From contig JADCRB010000004.1 of NCBI GenBank assembly GCA_021464245.1, positions 2,661,103-2,725,102 of the forward strand: a DNA stretch of 64,000 nt, read 5' to 3'. The position numbers and the translations under genes were made by a program. Below the pieces are notes generated by a model, which was not told the DNA's origin, did not search any database, and saw only the letters and a list, made by a program, of their open reading frames with translations. The DNA is from Carallia brachiata. Lineage: Eukaryota > Streptophyta > Magnoliopsida > Malpighiales > Rhizophoraceae. This document shows, piece by piece, positions 38,733-49,772 of the stretch; within the stretch, counting starts at the first letter, position 1; each line of letters begins with the position of its first letter.

Positions 38733-41700
38733 CATTCACTTTTTTAGGCACAGTTTTGATTATCCTTTCGGACTCCAATGGGAATACTATTGACCAGGTA
38801 TGCCTGGTGTCGAAGCAATATTCATCTGCCAACTCACCTCCACAATTGCTCTTCAATGCATGCCCTCGAATAATGCCATTATCAGGATCTACAGAATACC
38901 AGTAAATGTTTGAAAACTCACGTTGAAAAATATCAAAAGCCTCAGGGGTTCTCGGATAAACATGTGCCTGTCCGCCAAAATCAATTAGCAGATGAAGACG
39001 TTGTTCAATTGAATCTGTGAATGGCAATGGAATGATGTGTGCCACAGAATGAACAAGATCCAGGGAACGAATCTCCTTCCCTGTGTAAGTATCAACAAAA
39101 GAAAGCACACTAAGTGTATCGGAACTTGGTCTGCACCTGCCAACTATCAGGACAGATGGGTTCTCATCCATTGCATGGTGATGAGGAACCTGCCACTGAT
39201 AAACACCAAGCCCAGTTGGATTTTCACATGCTTCAGATTTGCGGAGAGCATTCACTAAGAGGGACCAGACAACCCGGCCACTTCCAGTGTGCAAAGCAAA
39301 AAGTTTTCCAGCTTTAGTAAGTACAATGAGCAACTTTCGGAACCCATTATGGTCTCTAGTCATTTTGCTCTTCTCAGAGCTTTTCAACCTCATGCTTTGA
39401 ATGGCTGCCACATCGTCAGGGTTTGCCAGCATCAAGGTGCCCTTCAGCTTCAGAATGTGACCCTTACAACAATAACACACTGTTTTAGCATTCCATTATA
39501 CAACGTTTTTTGTTTCAAAATAAAAAGCAAAAAAGAGGAAATGAGCAATGCAAAGGAGAGTATGGTTGTTTTCACGCCTCTCAGTTATGTTCATCCCCTC
39601 TCCTTTCCCTCCTAAACATCATGTAAGAGATCAAGGAAAAAGTCAAAAGCAAAATATTTGGTCAATAGAATCAATTCCCCTTAAACCTGCGCTAAGTAAT
39701 ATGAATTCATCCCTAAAAATTTTAGAGATATAAACTTTCCTTTCCAGAAAGCGGAATCAACTTTTTAAGTAAATAGAAAGAAATACCTGAAGCCATTCGA
39801 ATAGGCTCTCTTCCACTTTTGCTACAGATACACCTTTCTTTTCCACAGGAAGTTCAGAGGTGGTTACATCTATTACAGACGCAAGGCCCTCCTCCCTACA
39901 CCATACAACCTCAGCCTGCTGTACCAGCAACAGTGAATGATCTTCCATGATAATCAAGGCTCTAAATCCATGTGACCTGTCTGTGCGGACATAATTATTT
40001 ATGAAAACCTTACAGACAAGCCCTCTTTGCTGGCCCATCTTGATAGTCTCCTTCAGCAAACCACTATGCCAATCGTGACCAACCTTCACCATCAGTTGAA
40101 TGTCATTTCCTACATGCTGCACTATTGCAAATGCGTCTCGGCCCTCTGAATTGAGAGGGCATCACTAACGGCTACTGCACCACTGATCCTATCTAACACC
40201 TCCAACTTGCCTTGACTCGTCACTCTTATAAATATTGTTAGCTCATTGATATTCAAAGCAAACATGCCAGGAAGTTTTGATGGCAGTATGACTGCCGACC
40301 CCAAGGAATCGTCAATCAGATCTCTGATGTATGTATTGTAAAAGTGTATTTCTCCTTCCTGAAAGCTAACTGTTACCAAAGTTGAGCCAGTTGAATCCAG
40401 CACAACAAGTGTATCACTTGAAACTAAAGAGATGTCCCCCAAAAGATCACCAGAAAAGGATGAACTTTTGTGCTTTACTATTTCCCCATTTCTGGCATTG
40501 ATTTGGTATGCATCTAACTTGGAAGAACCGACAAATCCAACCACGTACACATTATCAGTTCCAACAGGCTGGATTACTTGCTTGATCTCAAAACTGCAAC
40601 CAAGGTTGTCAGAAGAACATCAAGGCTGTGATGAAAGTTAACATAAAGAACAGATACTAATAAACAAAACTCCAAAGTAGTCAAACCTGCCATCCACAAA
40701 ATCCTTCTTCCAAAGGATCTCACCATGGACACTTGAAACAGCATGGATGCTTCCTTTACTCGAAACAAATATTACATTATCCTTGTCAACTTTCAAGCTT
40801 GCCTGCATATGAAATGCTGGTTATCTAGATACTCATCTCAAAATTCGCAAAATGCATATTGTACAAAGGCCGTCTGTAAAAAGGATTTAAAGATTATGGA
40901 TGAGGGCATCAGCCATTGAGTACAATACATCAAAGAATCCAAATACATCATTTCAACAAAAACGATGATAAGACACTAAATTCCTCCCTTTAAAACGATT
41001 TAAGGATAACTAGAACATCAAGAAGAACAAGAGAAGAAGAAAAAACAATTATCGCAATCCTAAAAGTCTCCTCTTAGTTTTCCATTAATGAAAGTAATGT
41101 AGAGAAGAGAAAATGAGAGATGGCACAACACATAAAAGGATGCTCCTTTGGTAACTTCAAACATATGTAAACTTATATAATACTTACTGGTACAAGCAAT
41201 AATGGCTTTGAGTGACCTGGGCCCTGAAGAAAAGATTCCCACACCATCTGTCCATCAGGCAGGTTCCACGCTCTTAGAATACTACCCTCTGACGAAAGAG
41301 TAATCACATCTGAAAGATGTACAGAAAGACTTCAAGCACTAAATAAATACAAAAAACTTAATTACCATGCCTTGAAAGAGTCCATTTATGATTGTGAAAA
41401 TAATCAAAGACACCAAAAGGAAAAGTACCCAATAAATATCACCTTTACATGTATCTATTTTTCAGTTCACATTTCTCTTAAGTTATTTTCTCAACAAGGT
41501 GATAAACAAATTCTATCTTTTCATAAGCCACCAAAGGTAATGGGGAAGATGCAAGCAGTTATGACAAAAGCCATGATGAGTTGAGATAATGATAGCAGAT
41601 GAAGGATACCTAGATTGGCATACTTCTCTAACAGACAGTTTAGTGTACGAATTGGTTGAAAATCATAATTGGTAAACAATCGAGGCTTGTTAGCCACAGC

Positions 41701-42806
41701 ATGAACCCTGCTTATAATTAAACATAAAAACCAGACCAGACCGGCAACAAAGGGCAGCAAACAGAAAATCAATGAAGAAACTAACGCAGCGTAATTACAT
41801 TTTCCCATGGCAATATCAATTCCACAGATGGCGTCGTTGGCCCCAAGAACATGCCTCCAAACTGCACAACACACAATCCAAAGTCAATTACAAACAAAAA
41901 CATCACTTCAATTCAATCTACAAGCGTTAAGCACAATTTGCCAGTTCAATAATACAAACAACACAACAACAAAGCCTAAATCCCAAATTTATTGGGGTAG
42001 GCTACGTGAATCCTTTCTCGCCATTCTGTTATGACGTGTACTACGTCAACTGTAAGACTTAATCGTTCTAAATCTTTTCTAACGACAGGTCAACTAAGAT
42101 ATACCTCTTCCTCTCCTCACACCATCTACCAATGTTTGGTCAACCCTCTTAAGAGGAACATCTGCTAGTCTAAGTTCAACATATCAAAACCAACGTCACT
42201 CCCTCAATTCACCAGTGCAAAAATAATAAATAAAAACCGACTATTTGCAAAGGACAGAAAACAAAAAAAGAAAAAAAAAAAAGAATTACAAATCTCGCCG
42301 TGCCGGAGATCAAGAGAGGCGATAACATTCTCCTCGGTGGAAACAACTACGCGCTTTCGACCGGTCTTCTGCGTGTGGAACACCGCATGCTCCACTTTCC
42401 CTATGAACTGTTGGTGCCTGGAGATTTAAGAATCAATTAAAAAAAAAAACCAAAGAATTAGAATTCATCTATTCCTCTTTCTTCAACCCTTCCTTCCTTT
42501 TCAGAGTGTATTTTTTTTTTCGCAATAGGAAGGCCGGAAGGCCAGTAAATCACTAAGACTCGAATACAGGACCAAACGGTCTCAACAGATTGTGCCAGAA
42601 GCACGGAACAAGAGCAAAGCGATTCTGATTTTTATTTTCAACAAATTTTCGTTATTGCCGGGGGATTTCAATCAAAGCAACTGAATTGGGAAAATTGGAA
42701 CTAACCAGTCCACAAGGCCAACTTGATCTTCGTAAATAGAGGAGCTTGGCCATAACGTCGATATAAGAAACAGAAACGTGAGAAGAACCCTAACCGCCGT
42801 GCCCAT
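36010..42806 (-). CDS. EMC1: ER membrane protein complex subunit 1, one indel
   Basis: Largest subunit of the ER membrane complex, which inserts tail-anchored and multi-pass proteins into the ER membrane. Coding exons (descending): 42706-42806, 42290-42417, 41799-41861, 41188-41309, 40687-40802, 39787-40593, 38731-39462, 37611-37832, 37429-37524, 37152-37346, 36873-36986, 36010-36270; about 985 residues, matching plant EMC1. An N-terminal signal peptide (VRVLLTFLFLISTLWPSSS) leads into a PQQ-like propeller (GEIFWRHVLGANDAICGIDI, YVITLSSEGSILRAWNLPDG). The C-terminal EMC1 domain ends with one membrane helix (ALLLITITALVAAIFVTWVL) and a basic tail, ERKELRDKWK. Exon 6 lacks one base near 40149-40155 (ALS-NSEGRDAFAIVQ expected); all other phases agree. 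Intron 11 uses a GC donor, CAG|GCTAGT. The intron 7 donor lies in a microsatellite. Introns 1 and 2 hold SINE and LINE remnants. Confidence 0.93.
38670..38730. repeat. (GT)n(GA)n compound microsatellite abutting an EMC1 5' splice site
   Basis: On the plus strand, about 20 bases of GT are followed by about 30 bases of GA. On the coding (minus) strand this reads (TC)n then (AC)n. The EMC1 exon 7 donor GAG|GTCTCTCTC is formed at the repeat border, so the first intron bases after GT belong to the microsatellite. Confidence 0.9.
41943..42190 (-). mobile_element. RTE-type LINE 3'-end fragment in EMC1 intron 2
   Basis: Read on the minus strand, the segment contains ATTCACGTAGCCTACCCCAA, then GGGATTTAGGCTTTGTTGTT and a short (TTG)n tail. 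This wording (GTAGCCNACCCCA ... AAGGCTTTGTTGTTGTTG) is what I know from the 3' end of plant RTE-clade LINEs. The upstream part, with TGGTAGATGGTGTGAGGAGA, would come from the end of the reverse-transcriptase frame, now full of stops. It is 5'-truncated and old. Confidence 0.6.
42511..42605 (-). mobile_element. tRNA-derived SINE remnant in EMC1 intron 1
   Basis: On the minus strand, CTTCTGGCACAATCTG resembles a pol III A box (TGGCnnA). About 30 bases on, GTCCTGTATTCGAGTC resembles a B box (GGTTCGANNCC). The unit ends in AGGAAGGCC...GCG followed by a poly(A) run. This layout fits a tRNA-derived plant SINE. Target duplications were not found. Confidence 0.5.
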
Positions 42807-44393
42807 GGCGGCGAACCGGCGGTTTCTTTCTGCTCTCTTCTCCTCTCTTTATCAGCGACGAAGTCGAGAGAGCGAGACAGACAGATCTGACTTCTGAGAA
42901 CTGTGAAGAGTTTGAGGTTTAAATTGTGTTTGTTTTCGTTGTAAGAAGAAGCCGAACCCGAACCCGAACCCGAGTTTGCTTTAGTGGACTTCGGATTCCC
43001 AAATCCGACGTCGTTTTTGTCCCGTATAAATAATAATAATACATCTTTAATTTAGTAAATAAAAACCAAAATACAATTTTTTCTCAACCAAAAGGGCCAA
43101 AAAAAAAAAAAAAAAATCCCATTGTGCCGCAGGTCCAAGGATCTCTATATTGTGCATATTACTCTCTCAGTTGACGACGCACTAAACAACCCTGTAAATC
43201 TTGATGAAAAATAATTAGCGCTTATATAGACTTATATAGTATTAAAAACCAATTGATTCAGTTAGTAAAATGACTAATTTTTTTATTAAAAAAAGAAAAA
43301 AGATTAATTTTAAATTGATTTATCAGTTAATAAATAAACGTTTGAAATTTAAAAAAAATGTTTATTACAAAAAAAGAAAATTTACAGTACTTTAATTCTG
43401 AAAATAATTTCTTCAACTTATCCATTATTTTTTTATATTAAGATAATTAAACAGTATATTTAATAAATTTAATAATTTATTTATTTTTATTTTAAAATTT
43501 AATTATCACATCACCACATATTTCTCAAATAACGAAAAAACAAAAAAGAAAAGTGTTTTTGTGCCGAGTGTTGAACCATTGTACTGGTGACACAGAGGGG
43601 AAGAGAGAGACTAGAGAGAGAGAGGTTAAATAACAAGGACCAATAGACCACTGAGCCAGACAAATAAATCCAGTACTACTCTTATTCTCTGGCTTTGTTG
43701 TCTCAACGCAAGGCCAGGCCGTAACCCAGATTACATAAGCCGCTTTTCAACTTTCAAGTCCCTTTCTCCAGAACATTTGACCTCAAAGTCCGAGAAACTT
43801 TGAAGTAAAACGTTAACAACCAGCGCACACAGTCAGACTTTGTAGAATCTGAAGAAAGTTTGGTTTTTGGCTCGAAAGATCCAGGACCCTTTTGCCATTG
43901 AGCGGTAACTTGTCGACCCGGTTCGTTTCATTGAAGACTTTTGACCATTATATCCAGAATAACTCTGTAAAGGTTGGGGCTGTGTAGTTCTGTTTTTGGG
44001 TTTGTTGGCGATTTGCCATCTTGAGCTAGATTTGTCATCAGTAAGTCTTTTAACTGCAATTTGCTTTTGTGGTCAACTTGAGTTGCTCAAAAAATAGTTT
44101 TTGCAACTTTTGGAAGGAACTTTGATGGTGCTTTTCGTTTGAATGTGATATTTTCAGTATCTTGTTGCCGATTGTAATGCAGTTGTTTCTAGAAATTGTC
44201 TTCAATGTAACCGAATAGTTTACTTGGAGTAACTTCTGGCCATTAATATGAGCAGTTAGTCAATATATATGGCAAGTCATAGATGGATAATGGGGCTTCA
44301 ACTGATTTGGATATTCCTTTTTTAGTAATATCAGATTAGGATTTTAAGGAGATTTAACTTCTGGGTGTGTGGTCTTTTCTTGAATTTGTTGGA
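42807..44393. promoter_or_regulatory. head-to-head promoter space of EMC1 and the IRX9H-like gene
   Basis: The two start codons diverge 1.6 kb apart. Near EMC1 there is a repeated GAACCC hexamer (about 42953-42972), probably in its leader. AT-rich DNA fills 43020-43550. From about 43700 a transcribed-looking leader of the GT43 gene begins. Its probable leader intron runs 44041-44334 (TCA|GTAAGT to ATCAG). No other gene is present. Confidence 0.6.
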
Positions 44394-46721
44394 ATGGCAT
44401 CTATAAGGAGAACATTGTCTCCGGTGCCCAGAGCTGGATCCTTGTTAAATGGGGAAGCTTGTCCTTCTCCATTGTCCAAGACATCATCAACTGCTCAGAA
44501 CGAGATCCGGTGGATTGTTATCTTCTATATTTGGTTTATCAGAATCTCAAGCTGTTGTTCTTGGTGCTATGTCGCCAAGGTCAACTAGACCACTTGATAG
44601 GTCAAAACCCAGCGGACAGCGGTGGAGGAGAGCCTTCTTCCATTTCTTAGTTTCTTTCATGGCTGGGATATTTATTGGAATTGCCCTGTTTTTCTCAGTC
44701 TATTCATCAACGCAGCTTAAGTCAATGCACCAAGCCTTCTCCTTTGGGGTGGTATCAACTGTTGGGGATTCTCGTATGCATGAAGGTTGGACTGGAACAT
44801 TGATGCCGGTAGTTGAGAGTAATGGTACTAGCAACGCCACATTAGACCCACCAGTGAAGGAGCAGGAGATTGGTGGGATTGCTATAGATGCTCCAGTTAA
44901 CCAGTCACTCCCTGAAAATTTTTTCATAATGTACCCCAAACTTTTGATAATTGTTACCCCGACATATTCTCGATCATTTGAAGCTTATTATCTGAGTCTC
45001 CTGGCACACACATTAAAACTGGTCCAACCTCCTCTGTTGTGGATAGTTGTGGAAATGACGGCGCAATCTGAGCAAACGGCTCATATCCTAAGACGCACTG
45101 GGGTTATGTACAGGCATCTTGTTTGCAATAAAAATGCAACAGATGTGAGAGACAAGCGTGTTCACCAAAGGAATGTGGCTCTTTCTCATATTGAAACTCA
45201 TCGTCTTGAAGGAATCGTCTACTTTGCAGATGATGATAATATTTACTCTGCTGATATTTTTGAGCATATGAGGCAAATCATGTAAGCTTCACTCAACCCA
45301 CAATCCATTTCCCACATGTTACTCTTTATTGGCTATCTCATAGTTGTCCTACATCTTTGAACATATTTCCATATTTTGATTGCTATATTTGATGATAATT
45401 ACAGCACAGCTTGCATAAGAATTTTGCCATGTTTGAGACACATGGTTACTATGGCAGTACAAATTATTATTCAGAACAAGAGTCTTTCTTGTTGAATGTA
45501 ACTATCGGTACCTGTAAGCCTATTGTAGCATAGTGGAAATAGAACAAGGGATATCTCGGTGTTTGTGAATTAAAAAAAAAAAAAAAAAAAAAAAAGAATC
45601 ACTTTGCTTTTTCAAGTATGAAAAAAAATTGTTTTTTGTCCTAATGAGAAAGGATTTGCCTCAATTATTCTATAGCTATCAGCTGCTGTAGCTGTTTGCA
45701 GGTGAGGTTTCTTTTCTGTGCACATATCTTCAGCTGCTTGTTCTATGCTCATAAAACATGATTATTCTAGGTTAAGTAGCTGCACAATGGATGAATTATC
45801 CTTTTCTCCCCCATCATATGCTCAGTCACATGATAATATTTCCTTTTCACTTATTATTTTATTTCTTCGCCCTGCAGACGGTTTGGGACATGGACAGTTG
45901 CCAAATTAACCAAGAACAAAAACAAAGCTTTCTTAGAGGGTCCTATTTGTAATGGAACTCGGGTAATCGGATGGCATGTCAATGAGTCAAGGATGAAAAT
46001 GCGAAGGTTCCATGCAGATTTGTCGGGATTTGCCTTCAATAGCACCATACTTTGGGACCCTAAGCAATGGCACCGACCCACTTTTGAGCCCATTAGGCAG
46101 CTTGACACGGTCAAGGATGACCTTCAGGTTATCATCTTTTCTTGCTTCTCTGATTATACTACCATCCATGTTGCACATCGCTTTGCATCTTAATCGCTGT
46201 CAGCTGCTATTTCACTCGATAGAGATATTATCAAATTTATCTTTTCACACCAATGAGGATACCAAAGTAATGGGGAGAAAAATGTATAGAGAAGAACCCT
46301 TTTTTCTTCAAATTGGTCCTTCAATAGTTGAGGTGGACACAATGTCCAAAAGTTCACCCTATCATGCAGAGATTAATCTTCTTTTCCATTTTATGTGCCC
46401 AAAAAAAAAAACAAATCTTCTTTTCCATTTTTATTTTTTGATATTTTTTTATCGTGATATAATGCTGATTATCTGCTGACAACCAAGAGTCATTGGCTTT
46501 GGCTTCAACTTTGACCTCGCATCTTGTGCCTGCAGGCAAGCACGTTTATTGAGCAAATTGTGGAAGATGAAAGCCAAATGGAAGGCATATTGGAGAACTG
46601 CTCAAGGGTCATGGTCTGGCATCTACACCTCGAGTCTTTTTCTATCTTCTATCCTCCCAAGTGGTCCATCAGCAGTAATCTGGATGTGATCACCAAACCC
46701 ATGCCAGGATTCTCGATCTGA
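44394..46721 (+). CDS. probable beta-1,4-xylosyltransferase of family GT43, IRX9H-like, one indel
   Basis: Golgi type II membrane enzyme that takes part in building the xylan backbone of cell walls, together with GT43 and GT47 partners. Coding exons: 44394-45281, 45878-46127, 46536-46721; about 440 residues. The N-terminus [20 protein letters not shown] and the later [13 protein letters not shown] match the IRX9H (IRX9-LIKE) branch rather than IRX9 or IRX14. A membrane helix follows ([20 protein letters not shown]). The GT43 domain has [20 protein letters not shown], the metal-binding FADDDNIYS at about residue 280, and [20 protein letters not shown] with [12 protein letters not shown] in exon 2. 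One extra base near 44499-44508 breaks the frame between the N-terminal part and the helix; after removal all phases agree. The 3' end is duplicated near 51.7-52.3 kb. Confidence 0.9.
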
Positions 46722-47390
46722 GGGGAGTCAGTTTGGACATCATTGGAAAATTTTGCTTCGACGCTCACATTCATTCGCCTTTGTCTAGTCAATTAGTGAA
46801 ACTTATGAGGCATTCAATGATTTGTATTTTGGGAAGAGTACGTTAAGAATCACAGATCATCCAGCTTCGAGTTAAAATTCTCTAAAATGCAGAGATGTCT
46901 ACTTATAATGGTCAATTGGCCATGCATGTGTCTTGGCTGAGCCGTCATGGCAGAGTATTTGCATAAGGTTTTAGCATGATCTTTGTATAGTAAAGGGGCC
47001 TGTAACTTCTCGCCAGAGTTTCTAAATGAATGCAATTCTTTGACATGTTGGGGAAAGGATGGTGAAAACTGCAACATATCCTAGTCTGCATGGCTCATAT
47101 CGTTTTCCATTTTTCTGAAGCATTTAAAATTTTCATGTCTAGCCTTTTGGCAGTGTAAACTGAGCGATTCTGGTTTGTGTAACAACTGGATGAGCTCTGG
47201 ACACTAGTATAAATCGGGCGGTCGAATGGAGGACATAGACTAAACTGGGCAAATTGGGAAGATCCCCAAAGAATATGGTTTCCCTTTACACATCCAATCT
47301 CCTGTTGTTGAGGTCGGGCATGGAAGGGAGGGAAGGAAGGCGCTCCGGGAAACAATGATTAATAAGATTTTGCGATTATGCTTGCTCAAC
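46722..47390. other. IRX9H-like 3' region up to the tRNA gene
   Basis: Probably the 3' untranslated region and a short spacer. Much of it recurs, diverged, at about 52068-52300 in the duplicated segment (for example GCAGAGATGT and GGCCATGCATG blocks). No separate gene. Confidence 0.6.
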
Positions 47391-47472
47391 GTCGATATGT
47401 CCGAGTGGTTAAGGAGACAGACTCGAAATCTGTTGGGCTATGCCTGCGCAGGTTCGAATCCTGCTGTCGACG
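47391..47472 (+). tRNA. tRNA-Ser(CGA)
   Basis: 82-nt class II tRNA with long variable arm, decoding UCG. Acceptor stem GTCGATA pairs with TGTCGAC and the discriminator is G, as in serine tRNAs. The anticodon loop is CTCGAAA within the stem CAGA/TCTG. The B box reads GGTTCGAATCC. There is no intron. A T-rich pol III terminator (TTTTCTTTTT) follows about 7 bases later. An identical copy lies at 53259. Confidence 0.95.
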
Positions 47473-49147
47473 TGTCATTTTCTTTTTATGGTTTTTGTCT
47501 GCTGCAGACTAAAACTTGTTTGTACGGTGATACACTATCGGTTGACGAAAAGGAAAACAATTTTCCATCACTTCTATTCTAATTTTGGCTTGTGTAACTT
47601 TCCCAATGAATACTATTGTTTTGCACATTTTTAATAGGACATAATTGGACACATATTTTATTTAATAATTTATTTATTCTTTTTTTATTTAATTAACAAA
47701 TTGTCTATATTATATTTTATATTATTGTATATCTACATCTATCTTAATAAATTTATACTCTCTAACAATATTCACGTCTCAAAATACACTTACTCCAAAA
47801 AAAAAAAAATTTCAAAATGCCCTCGCATAATATAACCCTGACGTGATACCATAGCACATCAGTAGGGCTTTCTCCTCTTTTTGGTTCTCTTCAAAATCCA
47901 CTCAAGATGCTATTGGTACCAAATTTGGGCCTAACCCTCCCCTTCTGAGTCTATGACCAATGACTATTCTCTATGCTGCCAAACAAAATAGATATATACA
48001 ATCAACAGGCACTGATACAGATGGTAGGGGTCCGTCACTACTTACCTAAATGTCTCAAGTTTGAGTTCTTGAAAATACAGTTACGTTAAATATATGCTGA
48101 GAGACCTTTATCACCGTTTAGGATCTTATTCGGGTCAATTTAGATTGGTCAGCCTATTAAATTGAATATTAATTTACTGATCATGGCCCGATTGTACCTT
48201 CATAAACCCCAACAGATATCAGGCGGAATTATCTTATATTTGTTTTAAACTTTATAAGACAACCAATTAACTAAAGGTGATATATACATAACACTTACAA
48301 CTCCAATTTTTCTGTGCAGTATAGGCGTTCGGTGGAGACTACGAGTCACCAAAATCATGTATGTTATGCTCTTAAATCACAACTTAGTCCTAGCTTTCAA
48401 AACATATGACAGCAACCACACAAGATAACAAAGAGTCGACGTAACCATAATTAGATACAAGGAATCAACATCGCTCATCATCATCATTTTTAATAAATTG
48501 ATAATGTTTTCCTTTTCCGTTCTAGAACTTCATATTAACAAGCCCTATCCTCTTGCGTTTAACCGAATGCTCATTTACCATGCCATTTATTTCATAAAAG
48601 TCATGTCCAGCAGCATACAAATGGCATCCCAGAAATATAAATATTACAAAAGGAAAGAAATACCTTAATCCTCTAAAAGTTACTCGAATCCTTTCATGAC
48701 ACAGAAAGCCAAACCTTTTAATGTTCTAATCACAAAAAATAAATTTTGCTTTAAGAGTGTTAGAACCAACAAAATGTTAAATTAGAATATAAAAAATTTT
48801 GCTTCAAATTATGTAATAATTGTCATTTTTTTTAAAATAAAATTTTCCTTTCATTTAAATACAATAGAGGTTTTATGTGAACTCTCTTGTAAGATAAAAT
48901 GAAACACATTTAATTATAAGTTACAATACTGAAATCAAATTCTCAAAAAGTTAATGTAATATCAAGAATTACTTACAAAATGTGTATGAAATTTTCTCTC
49001 TTCTCTATATCTATGTAAATGGTCAAATCATATATTTATATAGAAAATAATTCCACAATTATTTGGTCAAGAAAAATGTCTTTTGAATCTTATTGATACT
49101 ACTCTTTAACGTGTCTTTTTCTCGTGTGTGTAGATATATATACATAT
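47473..49147. other. intergenic DNA
   Basis: AT-rich spacer. A stretch near 48020-48170 with GGTAGGGGTCCGTCAC and TCTCAAGTTTGAGTTCTTG resembles a decayed plant SINE or repeat, but no tail or ends are clear. No gene is recognised. Confidence 0.5.
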
Positions 49148-49156
49148 AAGAAAATA

Positions 49157-49763
49157 GGTTATTATCAAAAAATAACACTACTTTTGCATTTTTTTACAAA
49201 TTTAGTACCATTTTAAAAATTAAAAAATCTAATATAATTTAATTACTTTTTCACAAATCTAACACAATTTTTAATAATTAACAAATCTAGCACATTTCAA
49301 TTATTTTTTAATAAATTTAGCACACTTTTAGTTAAAAAAATAATCAGTTAAAAGTAACTGAATCCCTTAGTATATACATATGATATATTTACGTCTAAAT
49401 TTAGTATATTTTAAAACTTTCAGATGTCATATATGTATATGTGCATACTGGAGATTCGATTATTTTTAACTAAAAGTGTACTAAATTTATTAAAAAATAA
49501 TTGAATGTCAAAATCTAGTACAGTTTAAAACGCTCAAATGTCATATGTGTATGTGTGCATACTGGAGATTCGATTATTTTAACTGACAGTGTGTTAGATT
49601 TGTTAAAAAATAATTGAACTGTATTAGATTTGTTAATTGTTAAAGGTCGTGCTAGATTTATAAGAAAATAATTAAATTGTACTAAAATTTGTTAATTTTT
49701 AAAGATAGAGCTAAATTTATAAAAAAAAATGTAAAAGTGGTGTAATTTTTTAATAATAACCCT
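49157..49763. mobile_element. Mutator-like MITE with 9-bp target duplication
   Basis: The left end (GGTTATTATCAAAAAATAAC) and the reversed right end (AGGGTTATTATTAAAAAATT) continue as imperfect inverted repeats for well over 60 bases. The direct repeat AAGAAAATA flanks the element (49148-49156 and 49764-49772). Long TIRs with a 9-bp AT-rich duplication point to the Mutator superfamily; an 8-bp reading would also allow hAT. The interior holds a tandem duplication of about 107 bases containing GTGCATACTGGAGATTCGAT (near 49441 and 49553). There is no coding capacity. Confidence 0.7.
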
Positions 49764-49772
49764 AAGAAAATA

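Noticed and set aside
47355..47582. Small open frame overlapping the first tRNA-Ser
   Set aside because: It repeats at the second tRNA only because the tRNA sequence is identical; the frame is the tRNA in translation.
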